Part shown: piece by piece, positions 40,125-49,406 of the stretch
How positions within the stretch are numbered: position 1 is the first letter of the stretch
Layout of the letters: each line of letters starts with the position of its first letter
Assembly (NCBI GenBank): GCA_017849585.1
Contig: JAFIGT010000030.1
Span: 124,001 to 188,000, forward strand
Reading direction: 5' to 3'
DNA from: Verrucomicrobium sp.
GTDB lineage: Bacteria; Verrucomicrobiota; Verrucomicrobiia; Methylacidiphilales; UBA1321
DNA: 64,000 nucleotides
The notes under the pieces: generated by a model
Seen by the model: the letters and a program-made list of their open reading frames with translations, nothing else
Databases searched by the model: none
What the model was told of the DNA's origin: nothing
Position numbers and translations under genes: made by a program

Positions 40125-41318
40125 ATGATGCGTTCGCGGGATGAACAGGAACAGGCGGAGAGCACGATACTGGCGCCATATGCCCAGAGTAGTGCGGCTT
40201 CGCGGGGACGGCTCCATGAAGAGGAACCGCATCTGCATCGTACCGAGTACCAGCGCGACCGTGACCGGATCGTCCACAGCCGGGCTTTTCGCCGTCTGGA
40301 ATACAAATCGCAGGTCTTCCTGAACGGCAGCGGCGACCACTACCGTACCCGCCTGACGCACTCCATCGAGGTCGCCTCCATCGCCCGAAGCATGGCCCGC
40401 TCGCTGGGACTGAACGAGTCGCTCGCGGAAGCCATCGCCCTCGCCCACGATCTCGGCCATCCGCCGTTCGGCCATCCCGGCGAATCGACTCTCGACCGCC
40501 TCATGAAAGAGCACGGTGGGTTCGAACACAACCAGCAAAGCCTGCGCGTGGTCGAAGATCTCGAGCTGAAATATCCCGAGTTCAACGGTATCAACCTCAC
40601 TTGGGAAGTGCTGGAAGGTCTCGCCAAACCGTTTTCACCGAACCGCATTCCTACCGCGGCGAATCGCCGTTGGGCCGACTTCCCCCAGCCGTCCCTCGAG
40701 GCGCAAGTGGCCGACGCGGCGGATGAGATCGCCTATGTCTGTCATGACGTTGATGATGGACTCGAAGCCGGCCTGCTACAGGAATCGGACTTGAACAACC
40801 TCTGGCTCTGGAGTCTCGTGAAGGAGAAAGCGCTCCAGCCCTATCCCAACATCGAGCCCGAGCGCGGCCGCAGCTACGTGCTCCGCTGCATGCTGGATCA
40901 TCTCGTCGAGGACGCCATCGGCGCATCCACCGCCTCGCTAATGAAACATCATCCCGCTAGCGCAGACGACGCCCGCCGTCACCCGGAAAAACTGATCGTC
41001 AGCTCCCCTCGCATCGCGGAAGGCGTGCGCGAACAGCGCCAGTTCCTCCTGCAGAATCTGTACAATCATCCAGCGGTCAGTTCCGTAAACCAGAAAGCCT
41101 GCCGCTGTCTGGAACAACTATTCGAACTGCTCGTCAGCCACCCGCACCTGCTCACGCCGCCCTTTGCCGTGCGCATCAAGAAGGAAGGCGTACACCGCGC
41201 CACGTGCAACTATCTCGCCGCGATGACAGATCGTTCCGCCTTGATGCTGCACCAGAAACTCATCGGCGGGGAGAATTCGCTCACCGATCCCGACATGCGA
41301 CAACCCGCGCTGCTTTAG
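40125..41318 (+). CDS. dgt: deoxyguanosinetriphosphate triphosphohydrolase-like HD protein
   Basis: The 397-residue protein has RDRDRIVHSRAFRRLEYKSQ and RTRLTHSIEVA, the HD-domain entry of dGTPases, followed by the catalytic HDLGHPPFGHPGE. VADAADEIAYVCHDVDDGLEAG, shortened as DEIAYVCHDVDD, is also diagnostic. It cleaves dGTP or other dNTPs to nucleoside and triphosphate and balances nucleotide pools. The length fits the short, type II-like group. It is divergent from the M16 gene and lies 61 nt before the permease gene. Confidence 0.94.
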   Translation: MMRSRDEQEQAESTILAPYAQSSAASRGRLHEEEPHLHRTEYQRDRDRIVHSRAFRRLEYKSQVFLNGSGDHYRTRLTHSIEVASIARSMARSLGLNESLAEAIALAHDLGHPPFGHPGESTLDRLMKEHGGFEHNQQSLRVVEDLELKYPEFNGINLTWEVLEGLAKPFSPNRIPTAANRRWADFPQPSLEAQVADAADEIAYVCHDVDDGLEAGLLQESDLNNLWLWSLVKEKALQPYPNIEPERGRSYVLRCMLDHLVEDAIGASTASLMKHHPASADDARRHPEKLIVSSPRIAEGVREQRQFLLQNLYNHPAVSSVNQKACRCLEQLFELLVSHPHLLTPPFAVRIKKEGVHRATCNYLAAMTDRSALMLHQKLIGGENSLTDPDMRQPALL

Positions 41319-41379
41319 GCGTTTCGAGCAACTCGCTGGACATATCCCTCCGGGACTCGCTACTCTTCGTCACTTTCCG

Positions 41380-42492
41380 ATGCGCATTATTTACACCTAC
41401 CTGTTCAAGGAGATCGCCATTGTGGCCGTGGCCACGACGGCCGTCCTGACGTTTCTCCTGGTACTAGTCAATGCCTTCAAGGATATCTTCGACCTTCTGC
41501 TGCACGATGAAGTCTCTCTCTGGGTCATCGTCCAGTTAGTCTCCCTGCTCGTGCCCTTCGTTCTGACCTTCACTCTACCATGGGGCATCCTGCTAGCCGT
41601 GCTGATGGTCTTTGGCCGGTTTTCACAGGAAAAGGAGTTGCTCACGCTCAAGGCCAGCGGCGTCGGCCTGCTCCCCATCATCGCTCCGGCCATCTGGCTC
41701 GGAGTCATCTTCAGCGTCATCAGCCTGTTTAATAATTCCACAGTTGCCCCTCAATGCCGCCGCGCGTTCAAGCGCATTTCCATCGACCTGATCACTAACA
41801 ATCCGATGGCGTTCTTCACGCCTCAAACCACCATCGATAAATTTCCCGGCATGCGCATCTGGGTGGGATCGAAACAAGGCACCACGCTGGAGGATGTCCA
41901 CATCTGGAAGCTCAATGGCGACATGGTCCCGGTCAACTCCCTGCGCGCCGATCGCGCAATTCTCAAGCTCGACATCCCCAACGAACGACTGGTCCTCACT
42001 CTCTTCAACGCGCGACAGGAGGAACGCAGCGGCGGTGCGCCTGAGGACGTCAGCACCGTGCGCCCCGGCGCACACGCCAGTGAATTGCCTCTGCCTATTT
42101 CGATTGCCGACTTTTTCCGTCGCGACCAGAAACCGCGCAGCGACCGCTTGACCCTCGGCGAACTGCGTCTGCTGATCATCAATCCGATTCAATTGGCCGG
42201 CGACAACCCCATTCCCTTCCTGTTGGAGTTCCAAAAAAAAATCGCCCTTTCCATTTCCTGCCTGACCTTCGTCCTGGTCGGCATTCCCCTCGCCATCCAA
42301 ACCCAGCGCAAGGAAACCTCCGTGGGCGTGGCCATGAGTTTGCTGATCGTGCTTGGCTATTACTTCATTACTGTTCTGGCAGAGGTCTTCAAGCGCAACG
42401 CAGGACTCTACCCGGAATTTTTGATCTGGGTACCAAACATCATTTTCCAGACGCTGGGCGTGATCCTGATCGCCCGCGCAAATTACCGCTAG
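41380..42492 (+). CDS. LptF/LptG family lipopolysaccharide export permease
   Basis: The 370-residue protein has the YjgP/YjgQ pattern: two or three N-terminal helices (16-120), a periplasmic beta-jellyroll domain (about 130-270) and three C-terminal helices. MRIIYTYLFKEIAIV and PWGILLAVLMVFGRFSQEKELLTLKASG, shortened as GRFSQEKELLTLKASG, are family hallmarks. With LptB and a second permease it would extract LPS from the inner membrane; no second permease is nearby. Confidence 0.92.
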   Translation: MRIIYTYLFKEIAIVAVATTAVLTFLLVLVNAFKDIFDLLLHDEVSLWVIVQLVSLLVPFVLTFTLPWGILLAVLMVFGRFSQEKELLTLKASGVGLLPIIAPAIWLGVIFSVISLFNNSTVAPQCRRAFKRISIDLITNNPMAFFTPQTTIDKFPGMRIWVGSKQGTTLEDVHIWKLNGDMVPVNSLRADRAILKLDIPNERLVLTLFNARQEERSGGAPEDVSTVRPGAHASELPLPISIADFFRRDQKPRSDRLTLGELRLLIINPIQLAGDNPIPFLLEFQKKIALSISCLTFVLVGIPLAIQTQRKETSVGVAMSLLIVLGYYFITVLAEVFKRNAGLYPEFLIWVPNIIFQTLGVILIARANYR

Positions 42493-42638
42493 GTGCCTAC
42501 TTCAAGCCGCTGGTCCACGTTACGAAGGTGCAATACCAGCCCCCTCAGACAGGCATCGGGCGAGCCTTCCTCCGACTTTTATCTTTCCCATGTAGTCCGC
42601 TTGCCTAATAGTAGACGGCTATAAGCAACTGCCGAATC

Positions 42639-44417
42639 ATGCCGTCCCTGCGCCTGACTGTTTTGAATTCCCTGTTCCGTGGAGTGGCCATTACGCTGGC
42701 CGCGTTGCTGATTCCCGCGTGTTCACCCCGGCAGAAATTGAAGCGGGAGTTTCCGCCACTGCCGAAGGATGTGGATATTATCACGAAGCCGCCGGGTCGC
42801 TATGGCGGGATTTACATCAATGTCGATCCGGGCGGCGGGCCGAACACGTTCAATTATCTGGTGGCAGAGGATGCGACGTCCATGGGTGCCATCGGCACGG
42901 TGCTGGAGGGGCTGGTGCGAAGAAATTCCCTGACTGAGGAGATCATTCCCGGCTTGGCAAAGTCGTGGGAAGTGAGCCCGGACAACAAGACCTATACTTT
43001 CCACCTGCGTGAAGGAGTCAAGTGGAGCGATGGCGCGCCGTTCTCGGCCGATGATGTAGTGTTCACCTTTGCCTGCATTTACGACGAGCGTTTTCCAAAT
43101 CGTCACGCGAGCGATTATTCGATCGACGGGAAGCCGTTCAAAGTGGAGAAGATGGATAATCTGACGGTGCGTTTCATAACACCGGACATTTACGCCCCAT
43201 TCCTCGAAATGGTCGGAGGCGGTCCGATCCTACCGAAACATGCTCTGCAAAAGTTCGCCGATAACGGCACGCTAATGAAGGCATGGAATATCGGAACCCA
43301 CCCGCGTGAGATCGTGAGCACGGGAATGTTCCGCATTGCGTCTTTCAAGCCGGGCGAACGTCTCGTTTACGAACCGAACCCGCATTATTGGCGCGCGGAC
43401 AACACCGGACAGAGACTCCCCTATTTAGATCTCTACATCACGAAGTTCGTGCGTGATCAGAATGCGAGTCTGGCGGCTTTCGCGACCGGACAAAGTGACT
43501 CGGAAGGGATTACACCCGACAATGTGGAGTGGGTGCGCCGCGGCGAGAAGGCGCACAACTATACGGTGCATGAGCGCGGTCCGTCGACCGTCTGCAATTT
43601 CCTCTGGTTCAACCAAAATCCGGAAAAGGACAAAAGCGGCAAGCCGTTCGTGGAGCCGTACAAGTTGAAGTGGTTTCAGGATGTCCGCTTCCGGCAGGCG
43701 GTCTCGCACGGGATCAATCGCGAGGGCATCATCAAGGGCGTATTATTCGGTCGCGGCACGCCGTTGTGGGGACCAGAGACACCCGCGAATACGAAGTGGT
43801 TCAACCCGGATTTGCAAAAATATCCGTACAGCCCGGAAAAAGCGCGTGAACTGTTGAAGCTGGCGGGATTTCGGTGGAATGAGGCCGGAGAATTGTTCGA
43901 TAGTGCTGAGAATCGCGTATCGTTCACGCTAAATACGAATCAGGAAAATCCGATCCGCCAGCATATGGCGACGGTGTTCAAAGAGAACATGAAAGACCTC
44001 GGTATCGAGGTGAAGTTGCAACTCCTCGATTTTGGCACGTTCGTGAAGAAGATCGGCGAATCGTATGATTACGAGTGTGGCATGCTGGGGCTGACAGGTG
44101 GCGGCGACCCTGTGGGCGGCATGTCAGTCTATCTGAGCTCGGGTCGTATGCATGAGTGGTACCCAAACCAGAAAAAACCCGCCACCGCCTGGGAAGCGCG
44201 TATCGATGAACTGATGATGAAGCAGCTCAAGACGCTCAATCTGGCGGAGCGGAAAAAGTATTGGTTCGAGGTGCAGCGGATAATGAGCGAGCAACTCCCC
44301 TTCATCTACCTGATCACGCCGAATTCATACGAGGGCGTAAAGAATCGTTGGGAGAATGTGGAAATTCCCAAGTCCGGTGGTATTACCTGGAATCTGGATG
44401 AGTACTATCTGAAGTAA
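42639..44417 (+). CDS. ABC transporter substrate-binding lipoprotein, peptide/oligopeptide type
   Basis: The 592-residue protein has a lipoprotein signal (about 1-30, LLIPAC) and the SBP_bac_5 pattern: LAKSWEVSPDNKTYTFHLREGVKWSDG, shortened as YTFHLREGVKWSDG, then SADDVVFTF and RQAVSHGINREGI. It binds oligopeptides or, in some family members, oligosaccharides. It is the first of five collinear genes ending at 48123. No regulatory site or terminator is clear in the 146 nt upstream. Confidence 0.93.
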   Translation: MPSLRLTVLNSLFRGVAITLAALLIPACSPRQKLKREFPPLPKDVDIITKPPGRYGGIYINVDPGGGPNTFNYLVAEDATSMGAIGTVLEGLVRRNSLTEEIIPGLAKSWEVSPDNKTYTFHLREGVKWSDGAPFSADDVVFTFACIYDERFPNRHASDYSIDGKPFKVEKMDNLTVRFITPDIYAPFLEMVGGGPILPKHALQKFADNGTLMKAWNIGTHPREIVSTGMFRIASFKPGERLVYEPNPHYWRADNTGQRLPYLDLYITKFVRDQNASLAAFATGQSDSEGITPDNVEWVRRGEKAHNYTVHERGPSTVCNFLWFNQNPEKDKSGKPFVEPYKLKWFQDVRFRQAVSHGINREGIIKGVLFGRGTPLWGPETPANTKWFNPDLQKYPYSPEKARELLKLAGFRWNEAGELFDSAENRVSFTLNTNQENPIRQHMATVFKENMKDLGIEVKLQLLDFGTFVKKIGESYDYECGMLGLTGGGDPVGGMSVYLSSGRMHEWYPNQKKPATAWEARIDELMMKQLKTLNLAERKKYWFEVQRIMSEQLPFIYLITPNSYEGVKNRWENVEIPKSGGITWNLDEYYLK

Positions 44418-44425
44418 GCGACCGC

Positions 44426-45394
44426 ATGAAAACCTACATCCTCCGCCGCCTGCTGCTGATGATTCCAATGCTCCTCGGTGTGTCGCTACTGGTCTTTGTA
44501 CTGGTATACATCTCGCCGGGCAATTATCTGGATGCGCTCAAGGCGCAACGTGACATTCCTGCGGAGTTCATCGCGAAGAAGGAACGCGAACTGGGGCTGG
44601 ACCGCCCGTGGTACGTGCAATATGTGAGCTGGCTGGGACGCACGGTACGGGGGGACTTCGGCGAATCGTGGTCGTATCGTATTCCCGTCGCCGAACTACT
44701 CGCCCAACGCGCTCCGGCAACGCTCGCCCTGTCGCTGACCTCGCTGGTCTTCGCGTGGGCCATCGCGGTGCCGCTGGGCGTCTTCGCGGCGGTGTATCGC
44801 AATTCGATTTTCGACAAGCTGAGCGCGTTGAGCGCCTATGCGGCGCTTTCGATTCCCGAGTTTTTCCTCGCGCTGCTGGCCGTAATCTTCGCCTCGCAAT
44901 GGGGAGTATTCCCGACCGGCGGCCTAAGCTCCATCGATCACGATTATCTCTCGCCCGTGGGTCAACTCTGGGATTATGTGCATCACCTGATCCTGCCGAC
45001 GATCGTGCTCGGCATCGGTGGCGCAGCGGGTTTGATGCGCGTGATGCGAACGAACATGCTCGATGTGATCCAATCGGAGTATGTGATGACGGCGCGCGCG
45101 AAGGGCGTGCCGGAAAATGTGATCATGTTCCGGCACGTGTTGCGCAACGCGATCAATCCGCTCGTGACGAGTCTGGGCTTCGCCTTCTCCGGCCTGCTGA
45201 GCGGCGCGGTGCTGGTAGAGAATGTGATGAATTATCCCGGACTGGGGCAGCTCATCTTTCAAGCCTTCATGCGCAAGGACCGCGATGTGGTGATGGCGGC
45301 GGTGATCATCGGCAGTTCGATGTTGATCATCGGCAATTTGATCGCGGATATTTTGCTGGCATGGGTCGATCCGAGGATTCGCTATGACAAGTGA
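44426..45394 (+). CDS. ABC transporter permease, DppB-like
   Basis: The 322-residue protein starts MKTYILRRLLLMIPMLLGVS, typical of DppB/OppB, and has six helices. The coupling EAA loop is MTARAKGVPENVIMFRHVLRNAI, shortened as ARAKGVPENVIMFRHVLRNA. It forms the membrane channel with the next protein, which it overlaps by 11 nt. It starts 8 nt after the binding-protein stop. Confidence 0.95.
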   Translation: MKTYILRRLLLMIPMLLGVSLLVFVLVYISPGNYLDALKAQRDIPAEFIAKKERELGLDRPWYVQYVSWLGRTVRGDFGESWSYRIPVAELLAQRAPATLALSLTSLVFAWAIAVPLGVFAAVYRNSIFDKLSALSAYAALSIPEFFLALLAVIFASQWGVFPTGGLSSIDHDYLSPVGQLWDYVHHLILPTIVLGIGGAAGLMRVMRTNMLDVIQSEYVMTARAKGVPENVIMFRHVLRNAINPLVTSLGFAFSGLLSGAVLVENVMNYPGLGQLIFQAFMRKDRDVVMAAVIIGSSMLIIGNLIADILLAWVDPRIRYDK

Positions 45395-46436
45395 TCTCCT
45401 CCATCAAATTCTGCGCCGCCGCGCGGGGGCTTTCTGCCTCGTGGTGCTGATTCTCTTCTACGTCGCCGCCTTTTTCGCGCCGCTACTCGCGCCCTACGCG
45501 ACGAGCGATCAGGACCTGACGAAGACGTATCATCCGCCCACCGGAGTGGTGTGGCAGGAGGGACGGCTCGCGGTGCGGCTCTACAAACTCGTCGATCCGA
45601 CCTGCGCCAAGTACGAAGCGGAGCCGGGACAATTCGCGCCGATTCATTTCTGGGTGAAGGCCCCGACGTATCATTTCCTCGGGTTCATCCCGGTGTCGCA
45701 CCGGCTGTTCGGAGTCGAAGCTCCAGCCCGGCTCTATCTCCTCGGCAGTGACGAGACGGGCCGCGATGTCTTTTCGCGATTGCTCTACGGCAGCCGGGTG
45801 TCGCTGACGATTGGCTTGATCGGCATTCTGATTACCACGGTGATCGGGTTGACGGTGGGCGGACTGGCGGGGTACTTCGGCGGCGTGTTCGACAGCGTGG
45901 CAATGCGCGGTACGGAGTTGATCATGGCGATTCCGGGCCTGTACCTGATCATCGCGTTGCGGGCCGCGCTGGCGAAATACTTTGACGACTCGGACCAGAT
46001 TTTCATCCTGATCGTGGTCATCCTGAGCTTCATCGGCTGGGCCGGAACAGCGCGGGTGATTCGCGGTCTGACCCTCTCCCTGCGCAACCGTCCGTTTATC
46101 TACGCCGCCGAGGCGTTGGGTCAGGGACCGGTGACGATTCTGTGGAAGCATCTCTTCCCCAATTTGTTCAGCTATTTGATCGTCACATCGATGCTGAGCA
46201 TTCCCGGTTATATCCTGGGCGAAGCGGCGCTGAGCTTCCTCGGCATCGGCATTCAGGAGCCGTCCACGTCGTGGGGGCTAATGCTGTCGCAAGTGCAGGA
46301 CTTGAAGGTATTCATGCTCAATTTTTGGTGGTTATTGACGCCCGGTCTGGCCATCTTTATCACCGTGATTCTGTTCAACGTCCTCGGTGATGTCGTCCGC
46401 GACATCGTCGATCCGAAACTGAAAACGCAGGTTTAA
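45384..46436 (+). CDS. ABC transporter permease, DppC-like
   Basis: The 350-residue protein has LGSDETGRDVFSRLLYGSRVSL, shortened as GSDETGRDVFSRLLYGSR, a signature of DppC/OppC permeases, and an EAA loop near ALGQGPVTILWKHLFPN. An extra segment of about 70 residues lies between the first helix and that signature, longer than in Escherichia coli DppC. It pairs with the preceding permease. Confidence 0.95.
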   Translation: MTSDLLHQILRRRAGAFCLVVLILFYVAAFFAPLLAPYATSDQDLTKTYHPPTGVVWQEGRLAVRLYKLVDPTCAKYEAEPGQFAPIHFWVKAPTYHFLGFIPVSHRLFGVEAPARLYLLGSDETGRDVFSRLLYGSRVSLTIGLIGILITTVIGLTVGGLAGYFGGVFDSVAMRGTELIMAIPGLYLIIALRAALAKYFDDSDQIFILIVVILSFIGWAGTARVIRGLTLSLRNRPFIYAAEALGQGPVTILWKHLFPNLFSYLIVTSMLSIPGYILGEAALSFLGIGIQEPSTSWGLMLSQVQDLKVFMLNFWWLLTPGLAIFITVILFNVLGDVVRDIVDPKLKTQV

Positions 46437-46466
46437 TCCATCCCACAGCGTGAAAGAAATCATCCT

Positions 46467-47321
46467 ATGACATCCGTATCCGGCCCGCTCCTGAAGGTGA
46501 ACAATCTGCAAGTCGATTTCGGCAGCGGCGACACCGTCACCCACGCCGTCAATGATATCTCGTTCCAGATCCGCGACGGGGAGACCGTTGCCATCGTGGG
46601 AGAGAGCGGCAGCGGCAAGAGCGTGACCGCGCTCAGCCTGACGCGTCTGTTGCCGACGCCTCCCGCGCACTACGTCGGCGGCGAAATTCTTTTCAACGGC
46701 CGCAATACGCTGGCGCTTTCCGAAAATGATCTGCGCAAGGTGCGCGGCAAGCAGATCGCCTATATTTTCCAGGAGCCCGGCACGTCGCTGAATCCGGTGT
46801 TCACGATCGAATACCAGATTGCCGAAGCGATCCAGTTGCACCGTCCAGACGTCACCGATGTGCGAGCAGAAGCGATTCGCGCGCTCGATCTCGTGGGTAT
46901 CCGCAATCCAGCGCAGCGGCTGGGTGATTATCCCCATCAACTCAGCGGTGGCATGCAGCAACGGGTGATGATCGCGATGGCCCTCGCCTGCCAGCCAAAA
47001 CTACTGGTGGCCGACGAGCCGACCACCGCGCTCGATGTGACGATTCAAAAACAGATCATGGATCTACTGCGCGACATCAAGGTGAAAACCGGCATGTCGA
47101 TCATGTTGATCACGCATAATTTCGGCATCATCGCCGACATCGCGGATCGCGTCGTGGTGATGTTCCGCGGCAAGATCGTGGAGGATGGCCCGACCGGCGA
47201 AGTCCTGCGTCATCCGAAACATCCGTACACCCGCGCCCTGATCGATTGCGTGCCGAAGCTCGGGGCGAAGCAACGCCGCCTGCGCGCCATTGATCACGCT
47301 GAAATCGAGGCTTCCGCCTAA
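46467..47321 (+). CDS. ABC transporter ATP-binding protein, DppD-like
   Basis: The 284-residue protein has Walker A GESGSGKS (about 47-54), signature LSGGMQQR and Walker [13 protein letters not shown], with switch His in ITHNFG. It is shorter than usual (about 320-330), since the C-terminal oligopeptide-transporter extension is mostly missing after [14 protein letters not shown]. It energises import with the next protein. Confidence 0.94.
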   Translation: MTSVSGPLLKVNNLQVDFGSGDTVTHAVNDISFQIRDGETVAIVGESGSGKSVTALSLTRLLPTPPAHYVGGEILFNGRNTLALSENDLRKVRGKQIAYIFQEPGTSLNPVFTIEYQIAEAIQLHRPDVTDVRAEAIRALDLVGIRNPAQRLGDYPHQLSGGMQQRVMIAMALACQPKLLVADEPTTALDVTIQKQIMDLLRDIKVKTGMSIMLITHNFGIIADIADRVVVMFRGKIVEDGPTGEVLRHPKHPYTRALIDCVPKLGAKQRRLRAIDHAEIEASA

Positions 47322-47322
47322 C

Positions 47323-48123
47323 ATGAACGCTCCAGCCACTCCCCTCCTCCAGGTCGAGAATCTCAAGGTCCACTTCCCCATTACGGCGGGATTGCTCCAG
47401 CGTCGCATCGGCGAAGTGAAAGCCGTGGATGATGTGTCGTTCACGATCGAGCGCGGCACGACAGTCGGACTCGTTGGTGAGAGCGGCAGCGGCAAGACCA
47501 CCATTGGCCGCGCGTTGATCCGACTGGTGAATCCGACTGGCGGAACGATCCGTTACAACGGCAAAGACATCACTTTTCTCCGCGAGAGCCAATTCCGTCC
47601 CTACCGCAAAAAGATCCAGATCATTTTCCAAGATCCGTACAACTCACTGAACCCGCGCCTGACGATTTTTAAGATCATCAGCGAAGCTCTGGAGATCCAC
47701 TTCCCGGCGCTGGGACTGGAACAACGTCGCGCCCGCGTGGCGGAATTGCTCGGCAAGGTGGGACTCAAACCGGAACATATGGACCGATATCCGCACGAGT
47801 TCAGCGGCGGCCAACGCCAGCGCATCGGCATTGCCCGCGCCCTCGCGGTGGAACCGGAATTCATCGTGTGCGACGAACCGGTGAGCGCGCTCGATGTCTC
47901 GGTGCAGGCGCAGATCGTAAATCTGTTGCAGGATTTGCAGGAGGAGCTTGGACTAACCTATCTCTTCATCGCGCACGACCTGGCCGTGGTGGAGCACATC
48001 AGCGATTTCGTCCTCGTCATGAATCAAGGTAAGATCGTCGAAGCGGCCACGGCCGAAGCAATTTATCAGAATCCGCAGGACCCGTATACGAAGCGCCTGC
48101 TGGATGCCGTGCCGAAGATTTAG
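47323..48123 (+). CDS. ABC transporter ATP-binding protein, DppF-like
   Basis: From the ATG at 47323 the protein has 266 residues. Walker A is GESGSGKT, the signature [15 protein letters not shown] and Walker [30 protein letters not shown] is typical of DppF/OppF. Like DppD it ends right after [14 protein letters not shown] without the long tail. The start lies 1 nt after the previous stop. It is the last gene of the importer operon; the next gene is convergent. Confidence 0.94.
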   Translation: MNAPATPLLQVENLKVHFPITAGLLQRRIGEVKAVDDVSFTIERGTTVGLVGESGSGKTTIGRALIRLVNPTGGTIRYNGKDITFLRESQFRPYRKKIQIIFQDPYNSLNPRLTIFKIISEALEIHFPALGLEQRRARVAELLGKVGLKPEHMDRYPHEFSGGQRQRIGIARALAVEPEFIVCDEPVSALDVSVQAQIVNLLQDLQEELGLTYLFIAHDLAVVEHISDFVLVMNQGKIVEAATAEAIYQNPQDPYTKRLLDAVPKI

Positions 48124-48138
48124 CGGAAAACGGTCCGC

Positions 48139-48774
48139 CTAATTCGCCTCGATCACGAGTTCGTTCTTTTCCACACGGATGGCTTTGATTCCGGAGAAGA
48201 GCTCTTCCGTCTTGGGATTGGGAATGAAGATATTGCTCCACGAGAACGCTTGTAGCGCCTTGATTACGCCCATGGGTGCTTCGCGGTTGCCAGCCTGTAT
48301 AAGAATGGGAACGAGGCTGAGGTGACCATTCTCCATCTTCGGCTGGAACGTGATTTTCCCATTGAACCAGCGTCCCTGCAAGCCACGCATCTGGTCGAGC
48401 GGAACGCTCATCTGCGCAGTCAGACAATCTTTCTCGATGCCGAAATAGACCCGATTCTTGAGCAGGCTGAAAGCAGGATCAAATAATACCAGCGCATTCA
48501 TATCGTCCACATCGAGACGAAGCGTGGCCGACTTTTTCGCCTCGAGCGCCTCAGCGAAGGCATTCAGCCGCGACTGAACCGCTGGGCCTGCCGTTCCCTC
48601 GTAGACCGGAATGCCCACCGATCCGTCCGAGGTGAGTGCGTAGAGATTCTTGTAGGTGGAGTAAGCACCCCAACCGCAAAATCCGACGAAAACAAACAGG
48701 ACCACACTAAAAAACAAGCAGCCACGAATGAGGCAACCACCACTTTCCTTCGGCTCGGTTTCTTCGATGCTCAT
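48139..48774 (-). CDS. membrane-anchored protein of unknown function
   Basis: The 211-residue protein has a charged N-terminus, then CLIRGCLFFSVVLFVFVGFCGWGAY, shortened as LFFSVVLFVFVGFCGWG, as one transmembrane helix (about 18-40), and a C-terminal periplasmic beta-rich domain. No known family is recognised. Its start overlaps the uracil-DNA glycosylase stop by 4 nt, so it is the last gene of the five-gene chain 53297-48139. Confidence 0.6.
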   Translation of the reverse strand: MSIEETEPKESGGCLIRGCLFFSVVLFVFVGFCGWGAYSTYKNLYALTSDGSVGIPVYEGTAGPAVQSRLNAFAEALEAKKSATLRLDVDDMNALVLFDPAFSLLKNRVYFGIEKDCLTAQMSVPLDQMRGLQGRWFNGKITFQPKMENGHLSLVPILIQAGNREAPMGVIKALQAFSWSNIFIPNPKTEELFSGIKAIRVEKNELVIEAN

Positions 48775-49406
48775 AGCAGAACTCCTTGCTTCGCGACACG
48801 GACTTTGGGCCAGGCGGGATGTGCGGCGATTAATTTCAACGCTTTGCGCAGGAGCGAACGGCCCGGCTCCATGCGGTGCCAGGGCGAAGCCCCGGACGGA
48901 TGCGGTAGCGGGACGATGTCAAAGGTGTGTCCCCAGCGTTCGAGACGATAGCTCTTGCCGATGACTTCATCCAGGCGCGGAATTTCCATGAACTGCTGGA
49001 TGGCCAGTTTGCCGACGGGAATGACAAGCTCGGGTTGCAGGAGCGCAAACTCCGCTTTCATCCAGTTCGCGCAGGTCTCGATCTCGGTCTCGTCCGGCAC
49101 GCGATCCCCGCCACCTTCCTTCTTACCCGGAAAACAACGGCAGACCGCCGCCATGTAGACGAGCTTGCGGAAATTTTCCTCGTCGAGATTGGCCTGTTCG
49201 TAAAACCATTTGAACATCGTCTTGCCCGCGGTCCATGCGAACGGCTTGCCCACGATGGGTTCCTTCGTGCCGGGGGCCTGACCGACGAGAAATACTTTAC
49301 TGAGCACGGGACCGCCGCTGACAGCCGGGCGGTGCATCTTCGGGCACAGCTCGCAGGCATGGAGCGTCTTCACGAGTTTTTCGAGTTCAACTTGGCGTGA
49401 GTTCAT
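48771..49406 (-). CDS. uracil-DNA glycosylase family protein
   Basis: The 211-residue protein has LVGQAPGTKEPIVGKPFAW, motif A of the family 4/5 glycosylases, CELCPKM and a second Cys pair region (AAVCRCFPG) that could hold an iron-sulfur cluster, and LPHPSGASPWHR as motif B. It excises uracil from DNA. It overlaps genes on both sides by 4 nt. A DNA-repair enzyme inside a MoxR-DUF58-transglutaminase operon is unusual and may mark only shared expression. Confidence 0.85.
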   Translation of the reverse strand: MNSRQVELEKLVKTLHACELCPKMHRPAVSGGPVLSKVFLVGQAPGTKEPIVGKPFAWTAGKTMFKWFYEQANLDEENFRKLVYMAAVCRCFPGKKEGGGDRVPDETEIETCANWMKAEFALLQPELVIPVGKLAIQQFMEIPRLDEVIGKSYRLERWGHTFDIVPLPHPSGASPWHRMEPGRSLLRKALKLIAAHPAWPKVRVAKQGVLL